Shown one piece after another: positions 22,673 through 35,399 of a stretch of 64,000 nucleotides of DNA. The translations under genes were made by a program, and so were the position numbers. How positions within the stretch are numbered: position 1 is the stretch's first letter; the number at the start of each line of letters is the position of its first letter. The notes beneath the pieces were generated by a model that saw nothing but the letters and a program-made list of their open reading frames with translations, was not told where the DNA came from and searched no databases. Location: positions 38,808,055 through 38,872,054 of the forward strand of contig OY978529.1 in the NCBI GenBank assembly GCA_963854835.1, written 5' to 3'. Origin of the DNA: Megamerina dolium (taxonomy: Eukaryota > Arthropoda > Insecta > Diptera > Megamerinidae).

Positions 22673-24018
22673 ATTCTAATACAATATTTACTTTTGAATG
22701 AATTCCTTTAATATGCGCACGATATTCGTAAATTGTATATGTAAGAGAAATGAATATATGTATACTGCATCTAACTTAAGTTTATAAGTGAATTTTTGTT
22801 AATCGTATCGTTCCGTATGGGTATTTCAAATTATATAAGTCTATTTATTTACAAATATTTTTTATTAACTTTTATTCACTACAATAAAAATTACATCCAT
22901 TCTTTTAAGAAGCTTAAGTTGATGGTGAAATATATAAAAAAACTATTCGAAAGATGTCTTTTATTAAGTATTAAAATAAATAAAGATGGTGTAATGGTGG
23001 TGGTAATATATTGAATACCATTATAACGACGTAATAATGACAGTGGCAGTGATAGTATTGGCACACAGCAATGCCGGGAAGCAAATTCAGCAATTTTATG
23101 AAGTTTCTAGAACCCTTACTGACTTTAAATTGAGATTATTTCGGTACATAAACGTAAATCGATATCTTCAAAATTGCGAAATTCGACCAAAATGTCAAGT
23201 GACATTTCATTTCACTGGAAACTCACTCTTATCTTAACGAAGTAACATAGGCAATCCTCAGTTTCAATACCTCAAGAAAAGCTTCCAATGAAAGTATATG
23301 GTTCGACACTTTTTAAAGTACATTTGTTGTTTTCTAAAGTACCTTTGATACTTTCCACATTTGACTAATCTAAAGTAGGGTACATTTGACAGTTTCTAAA
23401 ATCGAAATGAAGCTTTCTTTTGTATACCTGATAATTCTAAAGTATATTTGACGCCTTCTGAAGAACATTTGACTCTTCTGCAGGCCGTATATTTTCTCAA
23501 ATCGAATTGATGCTTTCTAAAATTAATTTGCTATGCTCGAAAGTACTGTTGGAAAAGGTGTAGATTTACATATTTTCACATTTTATATGATCACTTGTGA
23601 GTCTGGTCTTAGTTCGAAAATTGGCCTTCAATGTGAATTTCATCAATCGCATCGATTTTTTAGCTGATATTTCATGAGTATGAGATATCTTTCAAAGGGG
23701 TTCATTGACCTTTGATGACTACCTCCACTGAAATTGTATGGTTATTGTCGGGTGTAAGCGGGATGGAAAACTTGATGGCGTTAATTCACTATTGTGGTAA
23801 GATTTCAAAATAGGAAATAAGTCTATACTTGATTTACATATTTTTGATCTTTGTATTATATTTCTTTCGTGAAACGGTCTAATGTATATATGTACACCCT
23901 AATTTGCATATTAAAAAAAAAATATATATTATGAAACATTAATCATATGGAATCAACGTCATTTTGATTACAACAATAAAAACAGCACCAACGAAAATAA
24001 ATAAATAAATAAATAATG
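22673..24018. other. intergenic stretch with a short-period repeat
   Basis: No gene. A short degenerate repeat is annotated separately at 23285-23530. An (AAAT)n run is at about 23995-24015. Confidence 0.3.
23285..23530. repeat. short degenerate tandem repeat
   Basis: Variants of TTTCTAAAGTAC(A/C)TTTGA recur about every 30-45 bp, near 23325, 23350, 23385, 23430 and 23515. Period and copy number are by eye. Confidence 0.4.
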
Positions 24019-24553
24019 CAGTTAGATAAGTCAGTGCGTTTCTTGCCAAAAAGTGTTTTATTTCTCAACTCCATATATTTAGACAAACGTTTTTCATATT
24101 TTTTTTTATTCTTTCCAAATAATAGGTTTTCTCAAGGTCCTCAAAATAGGCATTTGTTTCATTGGTAACCTCTTCGTCCGCCCAGCCATTTCATTATGTT
24201 TGGAAATAGCAAATAGTCGTTTAAGGCTATTATGGACTATTTCTATCGTAGCTACTTCTCTTAGGCAACTTGAATATTCAGCTATACCGGGGGTGGTACG
24301 ACCACAAGGGAATCATTAAACCACCCCCGTTGAAGTTGATGATGCAGTGTCCTTATAGTTTTTAACAAGCCATCATTTTTTTCCATTTTCGTCAAAATTC
24401 ACGAGGTTATCTGCTCTAAATGGCTGCCAAACAAAAACTAAATGACGCAGCTTTGACGTTAATTTATTAACAGCTGTCAGTTGACAGAAGCAGTAGTGTT
24501 GCACTGCAAGTTACAACGCTGATAATTCAAAAAGACACAAACTTATCTAACTG
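24019..24553. mobile_element. putative MITE with 13-bp inverted ends
   Basis: CAGTTAGATAAGT at 24019-24031 is exactly inverted at 24541-24553. No coding sequence inside. A G-rich hairpin (GGGGGTGGT at about 24289, ACCACCCCC at about 24321) sits in the middle. No matching direct repeat is seen in the flanks, so the superfamily is open. Confidence 0.45.
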
Positions 24554-25079
24554 TCCTCTATTGAAGATTTCCTTCCTTGTTTTCTGTTGTCATCATCATC
24601 ATCATCAATAAGGAAGAAGGAAGGTCATCAGGTAGAATACAAAGAAATAGAAAAACCGGAAATCATGGGAAATTCAGTAACGGAATTTATTTAATTTCGA
24701 AATTATGACGCAATTCTCTTTCTCTATATACGTACTATACACAATACATATGTACATATATTGCGTAATAAATGCATAGGGTGTTTTTTGTTGAAGTGGA
24801 AAAAACAAAATTCCAATTGCACTGATTGATTTTGGCTTTACTCTGTCAATAAATTTATGACATTTAGTATTTTAAAATGATTTTGGTGACATTAGTCCGA
24901 TGATTAATAACTTGCATTTTTTGAGTCATTTAGGAACGTCTCAGTCGTCGTTTAGTCTAAGGATTTCCTGCACCGCCAAAGAAAAAAATCATTTGATTTT
25001 AAATAATATCATCTAACACGAGGTCTATTTTGCAAAATATTTTGTTTGGTGAACGTTTATTGCCACGAGGTTGCTCTAA
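24554..25079. other. intergenic stretch
   Basis: Short (ATC)n run near 24590-24606; otherwise nothing recognised. Confidence 0.3.
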
Positions 25080-25500
25080 CAAATATTCAAGATAGTTGAG
25101 CTCAGATTAATTTGTATTTTTCTACTTAATCGCCTTGTAAGTAATAATTCGGTGTCAAAAGTCTGATTAATTGCGTCTAAATTGAGTCAACAGACCGTTG
25201 GAAATGCTCATTCGAACAAGTTTTTGGTCTGACGTAAGCAAATGCAGAAGTCAATGCGCGATTAGCTTGCTCATACCTAAATCTTGTTGGAAAATGCGAG
25301 AAACACATTCCCTGGATATACTTTTTACCTTCAGCTGACTTCCCACTTGTAAACGACGGTTGACTAGCACTATTTGGGGAACTTGAGCGATGTTATTGAC
25401 AGTAGTTGCAGTTTTGGACGTCCCGAAATTTTATAATCTCCCAAACTGGTACGGTCGTACGTTTAAATTCAGCCACCAATTACTTCACGGTGGTAAATAA
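25080..25500 (-). mobile_element. mariner transposase N-terminal relic (M5)
   Basis: On the minus strand, scraps follow the N-terminal half of a mariner transposase: a KRTT/GRP-like stretch, then NIAQVPQIVLVNRRLQV (the NDRRLKV region) and FQQDLGMSKL (the NQDLGMRKL region), with stops and frameshifts between. No termini identified. Confidence 0.5.
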
Positions 25501-26589
25501 CTCACATCGGCTCACTCAAACGTATGTAAAGGGACTACTGCATGTCCATTTCCAGGAAGAAATGCTTAACGCTTCTAAGTATAAATAAAATTTACATTAT
25601 GAAATTTGTTTTGCTACAATATTTCCATAATAAAATGGGAAATCTTCCAGAGTATAAATAAAATTTAGATTGCTAAATTTATTCGGCTATTTAATGTTTA
25701 ATTGCAAAAGAACGATTCTCTAAAATAACACCCTTCTGATATGTGCAAGACATAGTGCGACTTTGCTTTCGACACTTTATAATGGTGGAAGAAAACAAAA
25801 AAAATATTCAATAGAGGGTACTTCTGTGTGTTTATGGGAATGTATACCATGTACATTGGTGTGCACATCATTTGCTTGCGTACGTAATTCATTGAAAGAA
25901 ATATTCCTTTCGTTACACAAGTTCCTATAAAATACCAGCGCAGATGTTCAAATTACACTATTTCACCACGGTTCAATTCACATTATACTTGTACATTACT
26001 CCATTGTAAAAAACTTTAAGGAAATGACACAATACTAGAAATATTACCATATGAAGCTAAGCATTTATACGACTCGTAATAAAAAGTGGTTGAAGTCAAA
26101 CACATACATTTCTACATATTCCATAATAATTATCTTTGCATTTGTTCCACTGTCCCTTTTGTCAAGATGAAATGGCGTTTGAATTCCCATAGAGTAATAA
26201 GAATTGCAAAGAATCATAATGCGTAATAAGAATCTCACGATCCGCTGGTTGGTGGTTCAGTAAAGATTGTTATGATTTTATTTACATACATATTGTTTTC
26301 TAAACTATGTATATAGTCAATTACCCCTTGTTACACTCGTATGTATCTACTAAATGAGTACACTTTCATATATAAGATTGTCCATCTGCTTAGAATTGAA
26401 AGGGGTTACATATCTTAAAAGAAATACAAAATGACATAGATTATTAAACCGAATTTTTTTTACGGTGTTATACAAGCCATTTCCATTTTTTTCTTTCAAT
26501 AGGTGTCGTGGATCTTTAGCTTGTAGTCACTGTTCTAAAGTTTCTATCGCAAACAATCGCGTTCTTATTGCTGTAAGAGCTCTCAAGGA
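25501..26589. other. intergenic AT-rich stretch
   Basis: No gene or mobile element recognised. Confidence 0.3.
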
Positions 26590-26860
26590 AGATCTCGAAG
26601 AGGACTGGTAAAGATATGAAATAAGATAGGACAGTTAACAGTTCGTTATCGAATCCATCATGCTCGAGCACGGGTGTACCTCTGAGTTCGAGCCAAATAC
26701 GGACGCTTGCTGAATTTCTCGTCGATAGCTTCATAGCAGTTGAAGGTTTGCGTTCTGGAGGTTTCGTTGAGTCTCTTGATATCAGCTACACCTACTTCAG
26801 TTGCTGAATGTTTTGCAGATGGCACCAGAGCAGTTGCAGTTTCGAATTCTGAAGTTTCTA
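26590..26860 (-). other. coding-like fragment of unknown origin
   Basis: Base composition rises and a minus-strand frame reads about 65 residues without a stop (including ADIKRLNETSRTQTFNCYE and KRPYLARTQRYTRA) before stops appear. I do not recognise the family. It may be a fragment of a mobile-element gene or a dead host gene. Confidence 0.25.
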
Positions 26861-26868
26861 TTGAATCT

Positions 26869-27178
26869 TTTAGTGCGTTGGCCTTCTGATCTGTTGATAG
26901 TGTTGATAGTCAATCCTCGACTGAAGCATACATTTCATATCGAAAAGACTTTTCTTTCGAACGGTTTCCACGGTATCGGCAAGCAATTGGCAATTCTTTC
27001 GGTAGTAACAATTTGCCATGGAACAGCTTCTAAAAGAACTCTGTGACAAAGCTCAGAATAAAAATAAGTAGCTAACTTCTAATACTGCCCAAAATTTAAT
27101 ACGCACAACAGTACTGGAAGGGAAGCTCGTCCAAAGAGCCCTTCAGGGCCTACAAGTGCCACATGTTTATTGCCTTTT
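26869..27178 (+). mobile_element. tRNA-derived SINE copy (S2)
   Basis: Head partly kept (GTTGGCCTTCTGATCTG), B box damaged by a small duplication (TGTTGATAGTGTTGATAGTC), body intact (CGGCAAGCAATTGGCAATTC, AAAGAACTCTGTGACAAAGC), ending ACAAGTGCCACATGTTTATT like copy S1. Confidence 0.7.
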
Positions 27179-27544
27179 TTATTTAAAGAGAAAGTCTTTG
27201 CAATGTCATTGAAAATAGATGGAAGATAAAAAAAAATTGGTTTTACAGTGATTAGGCTCTTTGCAACTAACTGACTAATTCTATACTAGTACTTCACTGC
27301 AAGGCTAAAGTAAATTATGTCGCTAGGTTAAGTCGCGTACTCTTGATATAGGGTCCGCATCATTCATGGTTCTCTCGCATACAATTTTAGAGAGCTTAAT
27401 TAGGTCGCTATTTTCTGCCTTTTACTCTACATCTTTCTCTCTCAACCCATCTGACCTTCTAAACTAATACTTCTAAATACACAAATTTCTAAAGTTTCCG
27501 AGTAATTCAGAGAAACCCCCACAAACCTCGGGCAGCTTAACTAC

Positions 27545-27880
27545 GTTGTGATCTTCTTTCAACTTAAATAGCTCCACAACAAATAGTCCAGAGGTGTCAA
27601 ATCACACCATGATGTATTCGGAACCGATTTGATGTTCAATAAATTGATTGCTTTAGCCGATATGTAACATGTACTTTTGGGAACAAAAAGTTGCCACCAT
27701 TGATGGTGAGCGCTCGATTTTCTTTGTTTTTGAAGCAGTATGGCCCGATCCGAACCACCCAACCACAAACCACAGCAGAGAGTGCATTTTCGGGGTGCCT
27801 TGGTAGTTGATGAGATCTGCTATAGGTTAGCATCTCTTCACAAATTATCAAGCCATTAAGTCAGATGTGAGACCCATCAG
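27545..27880 (-). mobile_element. Tc1/mariner-superfamily transposase relic
   Basis: The minus strand reads CDLTPLDYLLWSYL, the region of the third catalytic Asp in the insect transposase group with the CDLTPLDYFLWGYV signature. Upstream parts are scrambled. Same broad group as the deletion derivatives at 1918-2466 and 45017-45527. Confidence 0.55.
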
Positions 27881-28104
27881 AACAATGATTTTGGTAAAAA
27901 TGATCACAATTTTCAAACGTAGCTCTCGTGAAAGAATTTAAATAATGAAATGGTTAGAATATGCTGAATAAAAAGGCGATATGGTATGACTTGTCCAATC
28001 AACTATCATAATGCCAAAGTTTCTCTCTCTTGGGAAAAAGGATCTTCAAAATCAAATAAATTAGAATCAATTTCCCCAATTTCCAAATGCAAGATTTTTT
28101 ACTT
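27881..28104. other. spacer between relics
   Basis: Short AT-rich sequence, nothing recognised. Confidence 0.3.
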
Positions 28105-28905
28105 ACTTACTTTTCTGGCCATTACAACCGAAAATTTAGGCCGAATCTAGCATGCTTCGCCAGTCAGCTCTTTCCTTTGCCAATTGACACCAGTTAGAAA
28201 TTCCAAGCGTTGACAAGTTCTCCAGTACTTGATCTTTCCAACGAAGGTTAGGTCTTCCTCTTTTGCGTCGTCCACCAGTGGGTTTCGAATATAAAACCTT
28301 CTTAGCCGGAGTGTGTTCTTCCATTCGCTCGACATGACTTAGCCAGCGCAGCAGCTGAATTTTAATGCGCTTTACTATGTCAATATCGGCATACAGCTCA
28401 TACAGCTCATGGTTGTACCTCATTCGATACTCGCCACCAACACAAATAGGTCCAAAGATTTTGTGTAGAACTTTTCTCTCGAAAACTCCGAGCATTACCT
28501 CATCTGAGGTGAAAATTATCAAAGCTTCGGCGTCATTTGTAAGGACAGGCATGGTGAGAGACCTATAGAGTGTGGTTTTCGTTGCTCGAGAGACGGCCTG
28601 ACTTCTCAATTGCTTACTTAACCCAAAGTAGCACCTGTTAACAAGTGTGATCTTTCGCAATATCTTTGGGCTGACGTCATTACTGGTGTTAATGCTGGTT
28701 CCAAGATAGATAAAATCCTTCACTGCTTTAAAGGCGTAGTTATCAACAGACTTTGTTTGTTGATACTAGGTACTTCGTCTTGCCCTCGTTCACGGTAAGA
28801 CACATTCCACGCCACTCTCTTTCCAACTCTGAGAATGTTGCACTGACTGCTCACGAGTTCATCCCGATTATGTCAATATCATCGGTATACGCTTCACATA
28901 ATGAA
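28105..28905 (-). mobile_element. RTE-like LINE 3' end (copy R2)
   Basis: Minus strand. Starts near the RT active-site region (TDDIDIIG near 28890), then FIYLGTSINTSNDVSPKILR, an open frame of 195 codons (28136-28723) with LHKIFGPICVGGEYRMRYNH, IQLLRWLSHVERMEEH, GGRRKRGRPNLRWKDQVLEN and WCQLAKERADWRSMLDSA, and a (TAAG)n tail at 28105-28113. The C-terminal frame is better kept than in R1 or R3. 5' truncated. Confidence 0.75.
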
Positions 28906-29309
28906 ATTTGAAAAATATTTTGAATAAAAAGGCAAAGGTATGACTTGCCAAATTAACTGATATAATGTCAGAGATCCTTCGTATCGAGCAAAAGGACATT
29001 AAAAATCACCCAAGCATGTAGTTATTGTCAAAATTATGATAATCTTAATATGCTGTATCGGCAAATTGACAGTTTTTTATATGGAAAATATATCATGCCG
29101 CTTGGCTATCTGACAAACTTCAAGTATACACAAGTCTGTTTCGGAAGTTTAATTGTAACAGAATAACCCTCCAGGTTACTCCTATCATAAAATAGGTCTG
29201 AATGCTTTGCCTCTTCATTTTCTCCACTTATTTGATCCATCATTGAAACTACTGACTAACAATATGATTTCTTCTAAAAATTTATACTCAGTTAGGACCA
29301 ATGTCAATA

Positions 29310-30690
29310 TGCTTTATTATTATTATTATTAAGGCTATGAAGCATCGCGACCTGAGAACTTTTGTGCAGCCTTATTCCCTAGCTAGCAGATCTCAAGACT
29401 ATTTATAAATCTTGTCACTGCTGTGGGATTGATTTTAACTAGGTCCCTGGGAACTATGAATCCATTGCATAGGTACTTTAGTCTGCGTCTAGCCACAGCT
29501 GGGCAATTGCAAAGGACGTGTTCTGCTGTTACCTGCTCTTCAAGACAGAGTCGACAGAGGTCGTTGTAAACCACATCCATTTTCATCATGTGATAATTAA
29601 GTTTACAATGGCCTGTTAATAGTTCAATGTAGAGTTTGATGTCTTTTCTGCTGACGTTCAAGATAGCATCTACCTTAATGTGTTCAGGGTCAATGAATCT
29701 TTTCGACTGCCGCATGCCTGTTTGGGCTCTCTAGTAATCGGTTAGACTATTTTTTTCCTCTTCACATATTAAGTTATTCATGAAGCTACTGTTTACCCCG
29801 CAGAAGGGTGTCTGCGCCCTTTTTGGCCAGTGAATCTGCCGTTTCATTACCTGCCCCTCGTGTCCCGGTACCCATATTAGAGCCACAGAGTTCCTCTTTG
29901 CTAAGGTATTGAGAAGTTCGAAGCATTCCCAGACCAACTTAGATTGGAACGAAAAATTCATTAGTGATTTTAGAGCTGCCTGACTGTCTGAAAGAATGCA
30001 TATGTTGGTTTCTCGAGTACCCCTAAGTAGACATTCTCTGACAGATAGCTCTAAGGACCTCCGCTGGAAAAATGGAAGCTATTTTTCCCATTGCAATTGC
30101 CTTCCGGAAATTTGGGCCAACAATTCCCGCTCCAGCACTACAATCTTCCATTTTGAACCCATCAGTGTATCATAGCTGCGAGTAATTTAGAAAAACTTTG
30201 TTGCTTCTCCATGTTGAGCGATTGTGAATGATAACTTCAAAGAGTTTAGAGAATATAAGTTTTATATCCATCCTGTCAAAGACCATGAGGCCCGGTGAAT
30301 TCCAGACTACGTCTATAATCTTAATGTGCCCTTTTAGCTTGACTTCTTTCAGGTGTATAGAGTTCGGAAGCCCAATGGCTGCACTGGCTGCTGGTACTAT
30401 TACAGTTTTGTAAGACCACTCTATCATTTTAGGCCTTAGTCCCCATATTTTACCATACAGCTTTTGGGAAGCGATGGTAGCCCTCAGCGCTTTGTTCGTG
30501 ATGTATGATAAATGTTTGCTTCAAGTTAGAGTTTTATCCAGGATTACTCCCAAATATTTCATCTCCTCAGAGAGTGTTAGTTCTGTTTCATCTAACTTCA
30601 AGGTCCCTAAATTCAACTTCCTTCCCTTCGTGAATGGTACCAGCGTCGTTTTGCTCATATGCTTTAAGATCCGTATGTATTGTCTTTATA
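29310..30690 (-). mobile_element. I-clade-like LINE 3' part with RNase H domain
   Basis: Minus strand, in order: end of a reverse transcriptase (KYLGVILDKTLT near 30550), thumb region, an RNase H domain (IWVPGHEG near 29860), and a Cys/His tail (CRLCLEEQVTAEHVLCNCP in the frame 29383-29715). Several stops and frameshifts. It ends in a (TAA)n-like tail at 29315-29331, as in I-type elements. 5' truncated and dead. Confidence 0.75.
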
Positions 30691-30699
30691 CCCGAAAAG

Positions 30700-32870
30700 T
30701 GTAATATATAAGTGTTCTGAAAATTGACATTTACACTAACAAAAGTCTAATTTTTATTATGATCACAGTGACTCATAATATATGATACAAATTATTTGTT
30801 ATGATGTTAAAATTTTGTTTTTTACACTGTGGATAGCAAAATGTACGTAAAAAGCGAATTCAATGAGTTTTTCTAAAGGTGACCCATATGAGAGAAATGT
30901 CAATTTCACTACCACTTTCTTTATTACATTATAAATAACTAACATAAAAATTCCATATTAATTTGATATATAATTTAATTTTTATTTCTCAATATGTAGA
31001 CATTTTGCTTGCATATATAAGTTCATTGAATTTATTATTTCTACATATTAAATATAATTTAATAAATATAATTTTTTTTTTGCAAAATAAGTAATCATCG
31101 TTTATTTATATTTTTATTATAAGTATGTATGTAGTTATCTAATTAATTAATTTTATTTTGATAATATATATATATATATATGTACGTTATACTATTTATT
31201 TACCATATAATATATACTCGTATAATTATAATTTTTCAAAAAGTAAACGATTAACTTTTAAAAAGAATTTAATAAATATGTTGTGCGCAGACTTTTACAA
31301 ATTTTTTTTATGTACGTGAATACATATATGATTTTTCAAAATCTCTTTTTTTTTATAAATAAATAGTGCGTATGTGCATTTTATAAAATGTGTAATTTAT
31401 GAAATTATGTATAACTACAATAATATTAACATATAGAGAGAGTATATGAGAGTTTGCAATAGAAATCAAAATATCTAATATTCAGCACTCAGATTTTAGT
31501 TACGATTACAAAAAGTAATATCTTCTTAGTTATAAAATGTAAAAAATCGAAATTTTTTAAATTAAATTGCAAGGCCATCTCTAGAAAGATTATTTTTTCC
31601 ATTTTTCGATAGAAGTAAAGGAACCACAGTTATTTGCTTTGGTGATCATTATCGAATAAGGTATTTATAGCCTTAAAATCCAGCGTTGACTCGATCACAT
31701 CTTGAGAACGAATTTAACTGGCTCCAACGCACAAAGGTGTTCTATATAACCGAAGGACAGAGTGATATTGTCTCCGATGGAAGGATCAAATGATGGAGCA
31801 TGTGATAGCTCGTGGAATTGTCAACGAGCGTCAACGCGCACTTAATTGAATTGACTTGTGCAACGCTCTCCAATAATCAATATATCGGTCAAATAAGAAA
31901 AATGAATTTATACAACCTAAATTATATTTCTAGTCACGTTTTATATAAGATCTCTGTTTTTAATTTATAGGCATTTTTAGATTCAAATTTTATATTATAA
32001 ATATAAGTGTTGTGCCATTTAATCATTTAATCAACCAATTATTCAATTAATCAAAAATTGAAATTATTTGCTTAATCAAAATTTCAATCAATCAGGAACA
32101 ATTTATTTCAACAAAATATGCAAAACATTTATATTAATTTTTTGTTTTATTTTATTAAGCAAAATTCTAATTAATCTATTATACGATTAATCATGATTTT
32201 GATTACTTTAATATTGAAAATATTCGAATAAAATATTCAAAATATTTATAACAATTTCTCCAACACAAAGCATACAAATGATTTTTCAAACTTTTAAATG
32301 TAAAGACTGTTTAATATTTTCTTCTCAAAGTTAACTTTAAAAATAAATAAAATCTAAAAGTGAAAAACATTTTGATTAAGCAAAAAGCCGAGTAATCGAA
32401 TAATGTGTGTTTGTTAGTCGAACAATTCATTAATCAAATTATTGTATTAATCGATTAATTACACAATCCCAATAAAATACCTCGGTATACGCCCTAAATA
32501 GGTTGCCTAAAGGTTGGCCGTAATGCGAATCCATTTTTTCGCCATTAACTCAATCGACCAACGGTCGTATGAAACGCGGCCTTACAGCGAGGTATTAGTT
32601 TTCGATATTCTATGGAAAATGTATCAGAATTGGGTCCTATTTTACCCATGTGAGATTTGAAAGAGTCCGAAAGAGCAGCTAGTCCCATATTTGCGCGAGA
32701 CGTTTCGAAATGTTAATTTATACACTCGATCGCCAGTATTCTGCATTATCCTTCCAAGTGTACCATTTCATTTATGACGTATGGCGCGAGAGTACTAGAG
32801 AATTATAATAGTGGAGTGGATCATGGAATTATTGCTGTGAGAAATGCAATCAAAATCTTTTTTAAGGATT
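30700..32870. other. very AT-rich intergenic stretch
   Basis: No gene. Dinucleotide AT runs near 31165-31180. Between about 32015 and 32465 the phrase TTAATCAATT and variants recur many times, a loose repeat resembling one at about 57680-57985. A more G/C-containing patch at 32480-32830 has no open frame of note. Confidence 0.35.
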
Positions 32871-32879
32871 TTAACAGAA

Positions 32880-34030
32880 ACTCCAAGTTGTTCTGATCTG
32901 TTTCCACGTTTACCAGACAGGATTATTTGTTTTTTTTTTATGATTTTAAACTCAAATTTGAATTTCTTGACCTTAAAAAACGAGTTTATTACTTTTTTTT
33001 TTTTTCTTGAACATAATCACAATGGGCCGCTAACAGGCCTAGATGGGTCGTAACATTATTCCTCCAAAAGTAGACTCTCCATTTTGTGGCCTTCATTCAA
33101 ATTTTTTAAATAATTTGATCCAAAAATGGGTTTTCTTGACACCGAAAACCCACTTACCACTACTTTAATCTCAAAAATGAATTATTTTCCCAAAGGCTTT
33201 TCCCCATTTTGTGAAGTCCATTAAATTTTTTTTTTATTATATCGATAAAATATTTGAATTCCTTGTCGGCCAAAAACCCACTCACTAGTACTTCTCGTGA
33301 ATCTTCGTCATTTTTTTCCAATTAGTTTTTGTGATTTGGAACTCAAATTTGAATTGCTTGAATCCGAAAACCTAGTCGCTACTACTTTGAACTCATTGAT
33401 CCCAAGCACCACTTCACTGCTATTTTTTGTGAACTTAACGTCAGTTTTTCGAAAGCAAGTCAATCATTTGTGGCGCCTATATAATTTTGTTACATTTTTG
33501 ATATTAAATTCGAAATCCTTGACCTCGATAACGTTTTCATTACTACTCTTTTTATGAACGTAAAGTCAATTTTTCAAAGTAGTTTCGATATTTAATTTTT
33601 GTACTATTCTGATAAAAAATTCCAATTCCTTGATTTCGAAAAAAACCACTTACAACTACTTGTTGTAAACGTTTGTCCATTTTTCTATTTAGTATTTTGT
33701 AATTTTGACCTCAAATTTGAATTCCTTGACCGTAAAAACCCTCTCATTACTACTCTTCCTGAACGTAATGTTCGTTTTTCGAAAATAAATCATTCATTTT
33801 GTGGCTCCAGTTTCATTTTTTACGATTTTGACCTAATATTTGAATGTTGAATTGGAACTACTTGGCCTCGAAGACCTCACTACTCACTACTACTTTTCGT
33901 GAACGTATGCCAATTTTCCTCCATATCGAAAACTTACTCACTAATACTTTTAATGAACAATTGTCGGTTTTTCCAGAGTAAAGTCCTCTATTTTGATAAG
34001 AATTTTCGAATTCCTTATGACACTGAAATC
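32880..34030. repeat. degenerate minisatellite, unit about 95-160 bp
   Basis: A string of units each with three phrases in order: a TCAAATTTGAATTCCTTGAC-type piece, a CACTTACTACTACTTTT-type piece, and a GAACGTA...CAATTTTTC(G/C)-type piece. The TACTAC phrase recurs near 33160, 33290, 33380, 33540, 33655, 33750 and 33890. Short open frames here follow the repeat and are not genes. Confidence 0.6.
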
Positions 34031-34586
34031 ATAAAGAAACTGTTTTACAAAAAATATGATGCACTTTGACAACTTTGGTTAAATTTCCTAAAGTGAAATT
34101 TAGAATATACCAGATTGTAAAATATTATCAACAAAAATCATCATTTTTAATTCAGTAATACTTTCTTTTTTAAATAGCATCTACTACATATTTATGTATA
34201 TATGTAAATTTATTGGATAAAAATGAAAAAAAAAAATTAACAGAAATTATTTTGAGCACTTTGGTACATAAAACAAGACATATTGAAATTGTTGGTATTA
34301 AAAAAAATATATATATAAATGTAATTTTACAATATGCATTTTGTACGTTTGTTACGTATACAATTAAACATTCGGCAATAATAAAATTCAATTGTGGTAT
34401 TTTTTTTTTCTTTTTTGATTTTAATCATCTCTATTTTATATTAATTAATATACTTTTAATATATTTTATAGTACTCGTATATATGCATGTATATATATAT
34501 ATATGTTTTTTTTTTCTTCATACAATATATAATGGTGTAAAAAAGTTCAATTTGCTTTACATAAATTACAAACAGCTACTTTTATA

Positions 34587-34589
<3 letters not shown>

Positions 34590-34652
<63 letters not shown>
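34590..34652. repeat. (AT)n microsatellite
   Basis: A pure AT run of about 63 bases (31 units). Confidence 0.95.
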
Positions 34653-34655
<3 letters not shown>

Positions 34656-35399
34656 CTATATATAGTACGTTATATATCGATATATTAATTAGATATCAAT
34701 TGCATATATGTATAAAGTGCTAAGCACAAGTCAATTTGTTTGTTGATGTTGCTATGTATCGTAGTAATACGCTTGCTGGTAATTAATTGCATAACTAATT
34801 TGAAAGAAAACGCAAAAACAAAAATCACAAATGAGAATATAATATAAATTATTTTAAATACACATATTGGTATAAATGTTTATAGACATGTATATCCATA
34901 AGAATATATTAACCATATGCAATGTAATATATGCAGATATGCAATATCAATATACAATACAATAGACGTGTGTTTCTCTTTCTCAAAATATATATACTTG
35001 TATGTAACTACTTTTGTAACAGAGCAATAAAACAAAAAAAAAACAAAAAAAAAATACAATATTTGCAATAATAGTAGTAGCTATAGTTAACAACAATTGT
35101 ATAAAAACACAGAAAATGTGAAAATGAAACTAATTCGTGTAGCTATGTGATACATGTGCTACTATGGGTGATATGAATAAATACTAAGCAATTATTTCTA
35201 AGTATATGAAATTCCTAAGCAATTGTCATGCTGATTGCATATCAATTGGAAGTAGAAGGAATTCTTAGTAGTAATTTATACGGCCCCCAATATATAGAAA
35301 TGATCTGAATTTCACTTCTGATCGAAATTTGCATTAATTGTATGGCCAACATTTTTTTTGTGATCCACAAGGGTCCCTTAGTTAGATATGCTTTTTCAG
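34653..35399. other. AT-rich stretch
   Basis: No gene or defined repeat. Confidence 0.3.

Noticed and set aside
32844..33850. Several 69-86-codon plus-strand frames
   Set aside because: They follow the minisatellite unit and repeat the same residues; not genes.
34213..34587. 124-codon plus-strand frame rich in Ile, Phe and Tyr
   Set aside because: Composition of translated AT-rich DNA, with no domain and no start context.
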